DNA of 64,000 nt from Carallia brachiata (GCA_021464245.1 JADCRB010000005.1:2108001-2172000), one strand, 5' to 3'. Counted from the first letter of the stretch, positions 47,601 to 62,223 are shown. Program-made: numbers and translations. Notes: generated by a model from the letters alone, not told the origin.

Positions 47601-47865
47601 CTTTCAATGTTTGAAAAAGCTCTTCAACGTTCGATGCTACGTTTCATGTTGCGAGGGGGCGGACTGTCCATTTCCCAGAGCAACCCTTCTTGAACAGTGT
47701 AGCATGACACTTCTGATAGGGGTAGTAATGTCTTTCGTAATCTTCCGGCCCAAACTGTTGCAAAACTGGCGTCAAATGTGAGCTAAACAGGTAAAGTGGG
47801 TTATCAAATGGGAAAATGATGCATTTTTAAATGAAAATGAGTCCGAAAAATTATTTGTATAATGA

Positions 47866-47985
47866 TTAGAATTAATGTATAATTAGTTAGATTTTATATG
47901 TAAAGAAATAATAATAATTTTTTTAAAAATTATTTATAAAATTCAGTTAATTGTATATAAAATTTAATCAATTACATTTAAATAT
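47866..47985. mobile_element. AT-rich hairpin MITE
   Basis: The arms ATTAGTTAGATTTTATATGT and the complement of the right side (AATTGATTAAATTTTATATAC) pair around a TTTTTTTAAAAATTATT centre. Small non-coding palindrome; target duplication not determined. Confidence 0.5.
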
Positions 47986-49151
47986 TTTTTTAGATAATAT
48001 TTTTTCCCAAAATGTAACGGGCTCTATCAAATGCCCTTTCCTTTTCCTTGAATGGCCAAAAAAAAAAAAAATACATCATCAGATATTAATTATTATATTT
48101 ACATATTAAATTAGAATTATCAATTGATGTTTTTTATTTAATTATTTTTTATAAGACAGACATACTAGTAAGACCGAGTGATTAACGTATTTACGGGAGC
48201 TGGATGAATAATGATGATGAAAGTTGGCAGTACTGCTATCGTAATTCAATCCGATATTCCAATCCTGCCACAATCAGTGACGGAACACGGTATTGTGGAA
48301 AATTTGGGATTGATAGAAAAGGACAGCAAAATATCGAACACAGTGATAGATGATAGATAATAGATTAAGAAATGTGATACACACGATTAATTTTACATGC
48401 ATAGACATTACATACTGTACAATTATAACTGTTTATTACATTTTGTCTTACGATGCATAATTTCAATAAATAATTAAATTATAAATATATATTTAACAGT
48501 CAAATAAATATGATATAATTTTACATCTAAAATATGTCAAGTGGACTGGTTTGTGTACTAGATTTAAAAGTACTTAATATGTTTAGAAATCAAATATTCC
48601 AATTCTCTAAGCTTAGAAAAATGATTTACATTTACCAGCCCAAGTTTCTTCACATTTATGGTGTAATTATTATGAATCTGTTTGTGTGCATCCAACATAC
48701 CATTTCATACACTTATTCCATTTCTAAACATTTCAAAACTTACAGGCGAGCTTCCTAAATTTACATGTTTTCTATCGATAAATTTTATACTTCATAATTA
48801 TAAAATTTCAATAGACGAAGATGAGATCAAAAGAAATTAATCCTCAATTTTCATAGGGAAACGGAATAAGATGGCATTCAAAATCTCGGCCTCAATCTAT
48901 CGACTCCGCCCAATGTCTCAATAATGGACGCCAAGTTGTTAAAAAAACCAAAGTTACTATTATAATTTAGGTGTTTGTTATTTTTATTCAATTTTTTATG
49001 GATATAATTTATTTATAATTTTACACAATGTAAATTTATTTTATTATTTTTTAATTTTATTAAATCTTACTTATTGTGTAGTGTTAGATTATGAGCAAGT
49101 TATACTTTAAAAAAAGTGGCTCAAATTAAAAATTCATTCTAAATTTAATAT
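47986..49151. other. Intergenic DNA, no gene seen
   Basis: Includes at about 48990-49110 a relative of the 31037-31142 palindrome (TTATGAGCAAGTTATAC). No coding region recognised. Confidence 0.4.
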
Positions 49152-49517
49152 CATGTTATTTACATTACAAATAATAATATATATTATAAAAATCGTGTCA
49201 TTAAATATTCTAAAATTTATGATTATTGAAAGAATTTTTTTTATAGTTTAACATTGTTAAAAAAAGTAAGCGATTCTTTCTATAATTATAAAATTTAAAA
49301 TGTTCTATGACACAATTTTCGTAATATATATGGTTACTCTTCCATTACAATTTACAAACTTATAAGTTACAACCCATCTTATACTTCCTACTATCGCCTC
49401 TAACTTTGACAATAATTGTAAAATTTAAGATATTTTATAATACAATTTTCGTAATATATATGGTTACTCTTACATTACAAGTTATAAACTTAGAAGTTAC
49501 AACCCATCTATTACTTC
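49152..49517. mobile_element. Foldback-like element with 130-bp direct repeat
   Basis: Two direct copies (49281-49389 and 49411-49517, period 130 bp) share ACAATTTTCGTAATATATATG, GGTTACTCTTMCATTACAA and GAAGTTACAACCCATCT-type sequence. The region 49152-49260 is an inverted, diverged version (CATTACAAATAATAATATAT, then AAAATCGTGTCATTAAATAT). The structure is inverted arm, arm, arm copy, as at 46511-47600. Confidence 0.6.
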
Positions 49518-52500
49518 GTACGGTCGACATATAAGAGACGCGTGCTCTAAATGCAAATGGATACACCACGTCGATGTTTTACGTTACATACATAGTATTT
49601 TATATTGTATGAATAACATTTTATACAACATATAAGAGATTCTTATTAAAATAATCTGAATCATAGAAGATTTCTCATATGTTACATAAAAAATTCTTAA
49701 AGTAACATAAAATATTTTTGTATATAATATAATTATTTGTGTTTAGGAGCGCTTCTTTAAGAGTGTGAGTCTGCGTAACAGGACTCATCTTATACATGGT
49801 TTTGAGTCATAAATCTGAGCAGTACACATGGAAGAGTGTCCGTCTGGGCCGGCTTTTGCTTTCATTTTTCACGTAATTTAACGATATGATAATGATGATG
49901 ATTCATTGTTGTAAGCATGGGATTGTTTTTAAAGCACTAATTCGGTATTGCATGACCCAAATTGTCCACTGAGGGTTAATTTAAATAGAAACAAAAAATG
50001 GGGTTCCTTTTTTATTTGGTTTTGTTTTTTTTTGGGGATATTGCATTCCTACTAAACTTACCTCTTTTGTCTAAGCTGAAGACAAACAACAAATGGTAAG
50101 AGTAAAAAACACACAGAAAAAATAGTTACTTTATTATATATCCATATCTCATGATTCAAACTTTATTAATAAAGTGAGAAACACACCTATTTTCCCAACT
50201 AAAGTAATCTTTTGGATTAGAACAGATATAAATTGTGTAAAAGGTATTTTCGTGGCCTAGAATTTGCGCAAGTTATATGTTGTAGCAATTAGTAAAATCG
50301 TTATGCTATGTATCCAAGGTTATGTGTATTGTAAGTTTATGATTTTTTTTTTCCTTCCTCTCAGTGGATAGTTTTCGTGGACGGTGCACATGTTTACATG
50401 GTAGCCGCAAGTTTTTTTTAAAAAAAAAAAAAAAAAATCTATGATCGTTATGCTTTCCAAGTTTATATTTTGTCATGTAGTTAGTATGTTGTGTGTTAGT
50501 AAATGGATTCAAATTGAAAGCTTATGCGTATGTCCAATACTAGAGTGAGCATACTCAAACCTGGATGTACATTAATTGGATTAATTTAATATGGATGGTT
50601 GACAGTGAGAAGACTCCGAGTTAGGTTAATATGAGAGAAAACATAATGAATCATTAATTAGGTTACCACTTTGGATAGTAATAATTATTATTATTTTCTT
50701 GTGATCTAAGTTGGATATTTGAAAATATCAGCATATTAAATCATAGTCATACATATTCATTAAATAGACTAGCCCCTTAAATTTTGATTATCATCCAAGG
50801 CGTATGCCCACTAAACTATATAAACATTGTCTTTTTTTGACTTGCAAGTATATATACATTGTCACTTATGTGGCTTTATATATGATTAAGATTAAGATAG
50901 AAAGAGGAGCCGTGGCAGTAGCTAACACGCAACCTAAAGAACTATGTCGGCGTTTGTAATTTTATGTCATGGGAACGCATCTCAATTGGGAGAAAGTCCA
51001 AAAGGCAAACATTTTGAACTTATTGTTGACAAAGAAAGCATCACGAAACATTGAAAAATATGGAGAGATAGAGAGAGAGAGACTGGAAAGAGTGAATTGT
51101 TGATGGAATAGCGAAAATGCGTCTCTTTCATGTAAATAAGGTCCTTTCTTTCTTTCTTTTTATCTTTAGTGGGTTAACTCTTATCTACCACTCTTGGTTG
51201 ATGATGGTGAAGCTCTTTTCTTTTTTTTTTTTTTCTGTTTTTTTCCGGTTTAGGAAAATTTATTTATAAATGAAATCAAAGGTCTCTCAAGAAACATTCC
51301 AATAGTTAGAGTTTAAACTTTTATTTTTAAAGTCTTGGTATCTAATAAGAAAAGAGAGTGTATGAGATTTATGAAGAAGAAAGTTACTCATATTGCATAA
51401 TTCATGATACTAACAAGTCTTTTAATAAACCAATAAATGAGATTTGAAATCAGATTTTATATTTCTTTCAAAATTTTAAATTTAGTAATAACTAAATATA
51501 ATATTGTGGTGGAGCTCTTTCCTATTGTGGAGTGCAATAGAATTAGAATTGTGCGCCGCGGGAAGAGGGTCTAACCATGTGATGTCTATGGTTGTTTAAA
51601 TGACATATATGGCATGTTAGTTTGAGTTTTATCTGGAAAGGGCCCGTTTAAACATCATAAGCAGTGGGTTTTCAGCACGCTTAACGTACAATTAAATATA
51701 AATTTATGTTCATTAACTGTGGGCTGGTGATTAAAAGATTTCCATTGTATTATAGAATTATAGATTTAAATTTTTATCAAAATATTTAATGTCATTAAAT
51801 GTACATTCGGTCTTACCTAGTTATGGGAAAGACAAATGATTTTTATTGGACACTATAGAATTTGCTCCTTTATGAGTTAGTCTACTGTATTATGCGAATA
51901 GCACAATCCTGTATAACAGAACGGTGTGATATCGCTCATATTTTTCTTTTTTTTTTTCATCAAAGAAAAGACATGAACTTATTACGTATATTTTGTTGTC
52001 ATTATTTTAGATGCGAGATTTTAGATCAATTTTTTAATCCATGTCTTCAGTACTTGGGCAGTAATAGAGGAATGACAATTATGTGACTAATTAAACTATG
52101 AATTGAACACAATTTTGATAAAAATAGAAGTACAGAGAATGAATATATTGAATTTATATTGAATTAAAGATTAGTTATAATGGATAGATATTTTAGAACA
52201 TTTTATACTCGAACATTTTTGAAAATGAGATAGTTCAAAGTGAACATTTTTGACAAATTTGCTTTTGCAAGCATTATTTTTTCTAAGTTAGTCAACAGAC
52301 TTCAATTGTGACTGGAACCAATTTATTGACAGATCCATGCATATGGTATTGATAAATTTTACATAAATCATATATGCACTTCTTATCTTCTAGCATATTC
52401 AATATCTATACCTAATTGTCAACATTTTGCATGTACAGAACCTTATAAAGATCTGTTCAGCTACATACGTATATGTCTTGATTTAGACTGAACTTGGTTT

Positions 52501-55500
52501 GATGCAAAGTCTCTCAATAATTATAAAGGAGGGAATAAAATTGAAAAGGGCACTTTTATTCTTTGAAGCGATTAAGTCAATAATAATAACCGTTAAAAGC
52601 TGAAGTGGCTGGAAAGTTCGGCAGAAGAGACGTGTCCCTTCTGTCTTCACTCAATTTCCACAGGAAAAGCATAGCCGATAATGTTACGCATCAATTAACG
52701 AGTGTACTTCAATTGATATAATAATTATTTACAAAATTAAAAGTTTTAGATTTAAATTTCATTATTCTCATATTCTAAGTCCTCTCTCTTTATTAGAAAG
52801 TTTCTGATAAGTACAATATTAATATTATCATCTCCTAGTCGTCCTAACAACTCCATATTTTCTTCTAAATGGATTCCCGGTAAATAAAAAAAAAAAAAAA
52901 AAGAAAATGCCAGAATTGTAGATGACAATATTACTTTTTGCCCCTCTTCGCATAACAAGAAATCCATAGATTTCGCCTAACCAAAGCATCCAGCTTGTTT
53001 TTTTCGATTCGTCTTTGAATTCCAACTTCCCTCGTGAACTTTTGCTATTGTAAACTTCATCTCATTGATTATTTTGATAAAGACATAAAAATATTATGCC
53101 ATCATTTAAACGACCACATTCGTGCCAATGGATTAGCAAGATAAGAGATCGATGGAAGATATGCACTAATTACATAGCGGATAAAAAAGGCATCTTTGAT
53201 TTATAAGCTTATGTATGCTCTACGTGGCATTGCTTTCCCCATTTACTTTTTGGTTTGTGAAAATCTAAGAATGCTAAATTTATGTTCAAATGGCTGCACA
53301 CATAAAAAATTGTTATCTTTAAATGCAAACGTAACAGTTTTTGATAATGTTAGTGTTTAATATAATGGATTGAATGATTTCTTGACAAGTGCAAGTATCA
53401 TAATTTTTGTATTTCGGCTAAAAAAATTATGTGAATTTAACATCACATAAATGTTATAATTTAATATATAATTTATATTCCGATTCTCTTCCAACTACTC
53501 AAAAGATAAAAATTGTAATTTTCAATCTATGAAATTAGTGAGATCGGCGGACCCGATCTGATGACACGGAAAAGAGCATCGACTAGCACTAAAAATTTTG
53601 CAAGCTAGTTTATGTCCAGAAAGTTTACTGCCTCTACAAATAGTTGACTAATTAGGTTGGCAAAGATTGCTTTTTTCCCTTAATTCAAAAAGTGCTCGAT
53701 CGCCAGTCGCTCTATTTGCTAGGGGACAGAGTAATTTTCTCCAAATTTCAAACCTCCAAAATACAGAGATTATATACTGTTTGATTGCCAATTTCAAAGT
53801 TTATTTGGTTGGTACAAATTAATGTGATCAATCATAATAGACGTTAATCTTCCTGTTATTGAAAAACAAATGACATTACCAAGATTGATGGTCTGATGGC
53901 GATTTAGCATGTTTTTATGTAGCTGATTTAGGTTCAAATTTATGTTTTGTCACTCTCTTTGACCAAAAAGTGAAAGTGTCCTCGCCTCAAAAAATAGACT
54001 TGAAGAATTTGGTTGAAGTGCGATGTCGGGTGTTACGATTCAAAAATCTCTAAGTAGGTTGTGATAGAGTATTGCTCGAACCATCAATATTTGAATGTGG
54101 ATCCTTTTGATGGGAGAAGTTAAATAAGAACATTGATAAACGATCTCAGTTTCAATCTATAGATATGATGATCAACATATTTATTTTTGTTTAAAAAAAA
54201 AAGTAGTATGACTTGAGATATGGGCCGATCAAATTAGCGATTCCTATAAGCAAGTTCATGTAATGGGAAGGTTATGCAAAAAAAATTCAGGTAATGGGAA
54301 GAGCCGCATCATCTATAGCACTATAGGTGTGTATCAAAAAATTCGAAAAAGGCAAAATTGGTGTTTGTTAAATCATAAATTATTATAAGAGTAGTTTTTA
54401 TTTTTATATATCTTACACGCTCATTCTTAATATTAAAATTTATAACTTTTAAAATAAAAATTTAGTGTTAAGTATTGGAGTATTCTTAAAGACAAAAAAA
54501 AATTATTTTTTATTTAATTTATAATAAATATAGTAACTTACTATAGAGAAGAGGACATAGTGAGGAAACCACGATGCATTTGGCTCCTTATTGGGAGCAT
54601 TGCATATTCATCTTCTAATTTGTCCAACTAATTCGGTCCATGTTAAGACTCCTTTTGTTTTGTTTTTTTCAAAGTTGGGTTACTTAGAAGGATCGCGAAA
54701 GATTAGTTGGGCCAGCTGTCGATGAGGAAGTTTAAGGTTGATGGACAACACATAAATAAATAAATGACTGATTGTTATTTTAATTATTTTTTAAAGAGTC
54801 CAAATAATTCACTATAAAAAATACTAATTATTATTATTTTCTTATATTTTATATTTTACTTTTTCCCCTCAGCGTCAATAGACAAAATGTGGAGAATCAA
54901 TAAGCTATAATTTATTAGTATCTCGGAGTCATTTTTAAGAATGAACATTTTAAATTTGAAACTTTGAGTATCAAACAAAACTTAATTAATCTTAAAAAAA
55001 AAAAAACAAGGGATATAGATAACTACACAAGAAAAACAGTAGCACAATGGATAAAAATAAGAAGTAATTGATAGTTTTTAATTAACTTAACACTACTAAT
55101 TTGTTAATTGAATAATGTCACACAATAATGAGAAACACACACATTAATTATAATTTCTCAACGAATATGCTCATTAGCCACACAATAATTTATAATTCTC
55201 AATTTCTTATATATTAAACTAACAATTTATATTTCGACTTTAATAATGAAATCATGACAAACTAATTATAATCCTATTAAAACGTTAAATCTTAATTTAT
55301 AACGAATCTGAATTAATCTCAACAGTAATGTAAAGATCAGGTAAAGTTAATTAACAAGAATGAGAGAGGCCGATCAACCTGATCAAAAATTAAAAGGGCT
55401 TAACGTTTTCGGTCAAAAATCAGGCTTCTCAATGTTGCTAATTTTTTCCAACTAAATTTCTGTGAAGGAAGAAGATTGAGGTGGTCGTAACCATTGCCAA

Positions 55501-55899
55501 GACTGGTACTTTTTTATATTTTTGCTGTCCATTTGTTTGTTTCTCCTCAATCTAAATATTTCGCAGCATTTTAACAAGTCTAACGCTCTCGATTCAATTG
55601 CAACTCGGGAGTTGAATTTTGTTGGACACCTAATGTAATTAATAAAATGAGTCAGACTATATAGACACATAATTTTAAATATATTTAAATACAATAAAAT
55701 TTTATATTATATATAAAATATTTTTATTACACAAATAGTTTTTTTTACAGTATAAATAATTTTATATTATATATAAAATTTTTTATATCATGTTAAGCTA
55801 TTGTTCACGTCGGATGAAATGTGCAATATATACAATAACATTTTATTGTGTCGAACGAGTTCAAAAAAACTTTATTTCTTCTTTTTTTATTTTCAAAAA
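49518..55899. other. Long intergenic stretch, no gene seen
   Basis: Six kilobases without a supportable gene. ORFs of 60-80 codons are scattered and featureless. The palindrome-like AT-rich region 49590-49740 repeats the TTTTATATTATAT motif family. Short segments at about 51298-51420 (CCAATAGTTAGAG...AAAGTCTTGG) and 51725-51830 (GGTGATTAAAAGATTTCC...TAGATTTAAATT) may be degraded copies of the SINE at 15527-15691. Confidence 0.45.
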
Positions 55900-56123
55900 G
55901 GGTGCCATTACACTTCCAGAATCGGGCATCCTGCCCGAATTTTTTTTGTGCAACCAGACAAACATTTTGTGCAACCAGACGAACATTTTGTGCAACAAAA
56001 AATATAAAAAAATACAGGTGTTTCTTGTTGCACAAAATAACAGTCTTGTTGCACAAAACGTTGGTCTTGTTGCACAAAAAAAATTCGGGCAAGATGCCCG
56101 ATTCGGGTGCCTTACTTTTTTCC
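55900..56123. mobile_element. Foldback MITE, 224 bp, 9-bp target duplication
   Basis: Identical TTTCAAAAA repeats flank the element (55891-55899 and 56124-56132). The arms are strong inverted repeats: AATCGGGCATCCTGCCCGAAT on the left and its near-complement (CAAGATGCCCGATT region) on the right, each followed inward by three copies of a TTTTGTGCAACmAGAC unit. Each arm also contains its own small hairpin (GGGCAtccTGCCC). The 9-bp duplication fits a Mutator-like transposase. ORFs on both strands, with repeating LCNQTN or LVAQN peptides, are by-products of the palindrome. Confidence 0.8.
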
Positions 56124-56132
56124 TTTCAAAAA

Positions 56133-59100
56133 ACAAAGAGAGAGAGAAAGACCACAGTTGCGTATCCCATCAGCCATTGAGTTCTGGGTCGGTACGGATG
56201 TGTTTTTTGGATTAGGACTCCTCTGAAAAAAGACCAATTTTGGGGATCTGATGATAAAACCATTACATTTCGATTGGAATTCTGATGACCATCACCCAAA
56301 TTCTAACCGAGTGTGTCCGTCTTTGGAGACTTTTTGGAATCGCAGACTACAACACACTCTGCTGAAATATAACTAATGTGCAGATTTTTTGAATAATTTA
56401 ACTGCTTCCCCAACCAACCCCCCCACCAAAAACCTGGCCGTGCTGTCCTTTTGGTAGCTGATAGTTCTAATGTAGCGTACAAAAGTGGGTAATTAGCTAA
56501 AGAGCGTGATTTTAGCCCCGGCCACGGGATGCTGCTGCTGGATTAAAGTGTGGGTCTTAAAAAAAATTGCAAACGTTTAGTAATTTAGTATAATTATATT
56601 AAAAAATATATGAAATAAAAAATTTAAAGTTAAATAAGTATTACTTTAAACTTAAAGTATAAATTTTACATGTTATACGTTTAAAAAATTATTTTTATTT
56701 AAAAAAATTTTTTTCTTGAAAAATCAATGCAGTTACAGTTAAATTACATTCGGTTGTACTTTGTTGGTTTGTCAGGATGCAGCGTCCAGTTGCTGCATTC
56801 AACAGCACAGCCTTTATTGTTAGCTAAAATGTTCTAGTTTCATGTTTTGATTTAGTTTCTTCCAGTTACAGGCATAAAACAAAAAAATAAAAAGGAGATT
56901 AATAAAATACTTATGGCCTAATTAATTGTTGCACGTTAGTGCAGAGCTCTACTTCCTCGTCTCGCTTCTGGCAAAGATTCTACTTTACTTCTTTCTCTCG
57001 CGCTTGCTTGCGCTAAGGCTTAAAGTCCTTTTGCTAGGTCCAAAAAAAATGAAAGATCTAATCCAAGAAAATTCCCATATGTTGAGCGCAGCGGATATGC
57101 AGCTGGGGTTAGCCGATCACCCTACAATCCGGCTTCACAAAAACATTTTTTTTTTCTTTGTTCAGTTAAATTGAGAGGTGGATAGTTAATAACTTCAAAT
57201 CCTCAAATTTTATATCGATTTTCATATTTAGTGACGACTGAGCTATTACTTTTTTTTATGAAGAAAACATTTCAATGAGTAATCTGTGGCATGACTTCAT
57301 TTCCATGATCCTTACTTGTTTCATAAATTGATTTTAAGAGGAATTACTCATCTCACAATTTCAAGATGCTCCTTACTACCAGGCTTCTCAATTTCTCAAT
57401 AAATGATTATCAATTTCTTGTATGTATACCGAACTATTTAAGCGATTGGGAGGTATATTAAAAATTAACTATGCTACCAATGTTGATAATCTATTCTAAC
57501 ATGAAAAAATAGATAGTACATTATAATCCTGCCTAAGAGAATTACGCTTACTGAAAAAATAAATTTTGTAGATGCATACTTAATTTTACTGAACACTTTA
57601 GTAAAAAATCTGACTTTTGATATGCTAACCACCCACCTCCTTACAACTAAAGCATATTGTTCGGTGTTAGCCGCTTCCTTTAACCACGCAAATGAATATC
57701 CACACTTCGAATTGAATAGGACTTATTGGCTCACAATTTGATATACATGATTTTTTATAATAGAACAGAAATATATTGTAAATATATCAGTTATTGTATT
57801 AGTCGATCGAGACCGAAATCAATTGATGTTCTCATTCAATTTTTTTTAAAAGAAGACATTTTATCTAAAAATTGTTGGGCTTTCTTTATCTCTGTCTTTA
57901 GTATTACTCAACATGTAACCTAATACCGTGCGATGACAAAAATTCCCTTAAATTTTTGTTGGCAAATGACAGTAAAAAATACTCGACTCTGGCCAATGCA
58001 GGAAAGAATTTAAACGTACATGATTTTGGTAGCCAGATATAAAGTTCACGCGCATTATGCGCATTATAGCAGGTCTTTTAAGTAAGCGAATCATTATGTT
58101 GGTTGATTTGATTGTGCCGTAAACCTTTTTTGTGCCGCAAACCCAACGCACAGTTGATGGTTGTTCACACGAATTAGTCTTCATACATATCAATTAAAGC
58201 ACAAACTGACAACTTTTGTCAAAAAACATGGGGCTGCCAAAATGAAGCTGATTTTGTTTGATCAGCAAAAGAACCTGATTTTACATCTAAAAGAGATTCG
58301 AAATTTTCTTTTCAAAGGATTCCAAATGACGAAGTGTAAATGATAATGTTACTATTTGAATGAAAAACATAAGTTTGAGTCTCTAAAATGAACTCTTACT
58401 AAAGAACTCAAATGATACGTCTCATCCTTGTCGTTTTTAGAAGCGTTATTAGGCTGAAGTAGGTTTTCGGATCCACTAAACTAGGTTTTTTTTATTGGAA
58501 AATTGTGGTGGACGGATGAGTTTGTTCGAGTCACTGACGGACACAGTAATTGTGTTTGAATAAAATAATATTACTTTTATCAAATAAGTTATTGTGTATG
58601 AATAAAATAATATTATTTAACCGTATAGAATATTTTTCACACTAAAAAAAGAAAAAAAAAAAAAAAAAAATCCGTCGGTGCAAAATCCCCAGCCCTAATA
58701 GCTGAACTCTTGCTTTATAGGCTATAATTTATTGTACATAATGAATCTGCATATATTGGTATTTGATGTTGAACTACTTTAATTTTTGTGTCGTGACACT
58801 GTCTACAGGGGCATATACGTACTGTTACTACACACATTTTTCTTGTCCAATTTGAAGAACTTGAGTTTGTGATCTGTTCAAACTGGATATTTTTGGCGTG
58901 CCTGCAGAATCTCCGTTATTGTTTGGACTCCGGTTGAATATCCATTAAGGGTCAACCCAACTTTTGAGTATCTACCTGCACTAGAATCACTCGATCAGTG
59001 ACCGGACAATTTGATAAGAGAAATGGGTGACGTTTACAAAATCCAGCTGCATGGCTAGCTAGGCAGGAAATATATCTACGCTAAAATCGGGTTCCTGATG

Positions 59101-59944
59101 ACCAATGACTAAATAGTGTGCAAATGTTTAGAAATGTTAAATTGTAGAGAAGTCGATGCATACCAACACTACTGTCCAGAATGGGTAACAAGTCTTCGCT
59201 TTGCTGTTCTCAAGTAAAGTGCGTTATGGTGTACAGGCCCTCTCATTCGTGGAGTTTGAAGACTTTTGTGAGAAGGGTCAAATGTATGGTCTTACCCTTA
59301 TTTTCACCAAAAAAAAAAAAAAAAAAAAAAGAAAAGTAGCTGTAAGCCTGTAACTCGAACCTTTGATAAATATGTTACAATGGAATAATATCTTCCTTAC
59401 ACCAAGATCCATTCTTACTTTTCTTTTCTTTTTTTTTTTTTTGGGTCATTCTTCCTTTCCTATTCCGAACTGATTGATTGGAAAGGAAAGAGAAGCAATG
59501 TGGACCATTGGGCTAGGCATTGCTAACATAACAATTATGTAAGGGAATCAGGAACCCATTATAGGCAAGAGACCATGAAATTAGGCACGCTTTGCTAGCA
59601 TGAAGGAGAGAGCAGTATTTGAGCTAAACATAGGCTTTAAATGCTGATAGAGACTACTGTTTGTAGGTCTACTCAAATAGAAATCACGAAATAGATGTTA
59701 ATCAAAGTCTTTTTTTTTCATATATTTGTTTGAAATAATTACACTCACACAGTCATGTTGATTCATTTTAAGTGCAAATGTACATCGTATTATTGTGATT
59801 ATTGAATACGTATCTATAGTTCACATAATTAATTGTAATTATGCTTTAAAAAAATAAAAATGTGTGACTAATATATATAATAATGCATAAAATTTGTATG
59901 GTTATGCGTTTTTCATTATATTTTTGCGTTTCTGCATTGGTAAC
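56133..59944. other. Intergenic DNA, no gene seen
   Basis: No supportable gene. A poly-A run of about 19 at 58650-58668, another of about 22 at 59309-59330, and a poly-T run ending in GGGTCA at 59432-59452 (minus-strand TGACCC(A)n) look like retroelement tails. The last matches the SINE tail at 24893-25006. Confidence 0.4.
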
Positions 59945-59947
59945 TAA

Positions 59948-60227
59948 GGGTCCGTTTGTTTGCTATAAAATAACTTACATTTATAAAAGATTTGCAGGAA
60001 AAAATATTTGCAGTGAAAATAATGATTTTCCTTTGTCACTTACTTATAATACAGTTTATGTTTTCCCTGAAAATAACTTCAGCTCTGCAAAAGGAGAAGT
60101 TATTTTACCTAAAAATCTGAAAATTTTTCCCAAATTTTGCTTATGTAAAATATTTTTCATGAAATAAATGCCAAAAAATCTGTAAAATTTTTTTCTGTAA
60201 AATATTTTACAGGAAACAAATACACTC
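59948..60227. mobile_element. PIF/Harbinger-like MITE, 280 bp
   Basis: TAA flanks both ends (59945-59947 and 60228-60230). The left end GGGTCCGTTTGTTTGC and the complement of the right end, GAGTGTATTTGTTTCC, form an imperfect inverted repeat of the widespread GGGxCCGTTTGTTT type. Sub-terminal TGTAAAATATTTTACAGG and related motifs continue the arms inward. The 94-codon ORF across it is fortuitous. Confidence 0.65.
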
Positions 60228-60230
60228 TAA

Positions 60231-61844
60231 ACGTAAAATTGCTTACACAAACTGGCATTGAGAACATGGTGGGCTTGGTACTGGGCTCAGACTCCGGCCT
60301 ACTGTTGATGTTCTTGATGCATCTTTTAACTTAAGCTTTCTATTAATTTCTAGCCCAAATTGAGCCCAGCCTGGCCAACTTCATTTCACGTTCTTTTCCG
60401 AGTTGGGCTAGGGTTGCTTTCAGTTCTGGGAGCGTATAGGAAAACAACAGAAGTGACAAGTAGGTGGATCTAAGTCAAGTTGCTCGGATAGCTCGCGTCA
60501 TTCAAATTTTGGGTACTTTAAATTATAAATTTATAGCGTCTACAGTCATTTTAGTTAAAGTTTGTGATCATAAGATTTTGGGTCAGTGGGTTTCAAATTC
60601 AATGAGTTTTAGATATATTAAATTTTAAGATTTTTTGAATTCTAGGTCAGGTTATTTCAGCTTCCAATTTTACAGAGTTGAATTTTTAAGCAAATTGGAT
60701 TCTGGTCAACGGATTTTGAGATTTTTCAGTTTTGTGTTATTGGGGTTCCGGGTATACTTTTAACACGTTTTAGAACCTGTTTAACGTATATGTTAATTAT
60801 TATTGTTATTATTGTTAATTACTGTTATTAATTGTCAATTGTTATTTTTGATTACTAAAATAAAATTATAATATTTAGTTAAATTGATATTTGTTATTTG
60901 CTATTCAAAAATAAAATGACCATTTTATATATAACATATTTTTTTTTCATTGGCATCACTCTTTTAAAGGCAAAAAATTTATTCGTTTTGATTGTTTATA
61001 CATTAGTAAATTTTGACTGTATAATATATACTGATTCAAAAAAAATAATTTGCAACAAGTTCAAATAAAAAACAACCAATAACTTTTTAGACAAAAAACA
61101 ATAATTTTACGAAAAATTTTAAAAAATATGTTTAATGAAATTTTACATAGAAAATTAATGTATTGTTTTATTTTTATTAATAACTATTGCTATTATTTTT
61201 TACAAATAAAATAAAATAACTCAATTTATTAAAAAATTAAAATATATGTAAATTCAATTTTACAAATAAAAGTAAAAAAAATAGTATTTTAGTCTAAAGA
61301 ATTTGTATCAACAATTAAGAGTTCAAAAAATAAGTCTAATATACTCTTTAAAATAGCAGCTCATTAGACTCTTTATCAACAATTAGTAACCTTCCAAATA
61401 TTTTACCAAATACTTATACTCCTCAATTTTCAAATTAAAACTTAAATACATCTTAAAAAAAGTAGAGCCAAACGCCTCTTAAAAAAAATAAAAAAAAATC
61501 TATGTTTTTATTAAAATAAAATGGATAAACTGATAATGTCCAATAGACTTACCAACGAGATTGTGCAAAACTTCACACTTAAATAAGCTAGGTTGATTAG
61601 CACTGAACTATGAAGTGAGTATACCCTATAAAGTCTAGCTCAGACACGCTGGATCTAAAAAAATTTAATGTACTTTTAATTTTATCACACTGATAATACT
61701 TAAATTTAAGGCCTTCTCTACGACTATTATCAGTAAATTATAGCGTGCGGTGGTACAAAATGTTTTTAAAATTTTGGTTTAGGAACCATCGGCTTAGGGT
61801 CGTTGACAATTGAAACTGTTTAGATCAAAAGCGCAAAAAGGATC
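60231..61844. other. Upstream region of the CYP23-like gene, no other gene
   Basis: AT-rich from 60780 to 61700 and GC-richer just before the ATG at 61845. No clear TATA box found. TTAGGTTTAG-like site-II motifs are not evident. Confidence 0.4.
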
Positions 61845-62176
61845 ATGTGGATCGTGGGTCTGGTGGTCGGCGTGGCAGCATTTGTCGCCGGAGTTGGCGC
61901 TTCATCCTTATCATCGACGCAGAATCCCGACCTCGGCTCTGCTCGTGTCGTCTTTCAGGTTTTCTGCTCCCTTCTCAACTTCCTATACATTTGACAACAT
62001 AACTTAGTTGCAAATTCACTTTTACATTTTTCAGACAAACTACGGAGACATCGAGTTTGGCTTCTTTCCCTCAGTCGCACCCAAAACAGTGGACCACATT
62101 TTCAAGCTGGTTCGCCTCGGTTGTTATAACACCAACCACTTCTTTCGGGTATTCCACTCTTCGGACTAATTTTATT

Positions 62177-62223
<47 letters not shown>

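Noticed and set aside
55940..56090. CRISPR-like array of TTTTGTGCAAC units
   Set aside because: Repeats are in inverted halves with very short spacers inside a MITE in plant DNA.
55790..56215. Overlapping ORFs on both strands with repeated LCNQTN/LVAQN peptides
   Set aside because: They are translations of a palindromic MITE with internal repeats; no start context or homology supports a gene.
59883..60167. 94-residue ORF
   Set aside because: It lies across a PIF/Harbinger-like MITE and its flank.
61810..62007. 65-residue ORF at the start of CYP23
   Set aside because: A different frame from the spliced cyclophilin model, which begins at the ATG at 61845.
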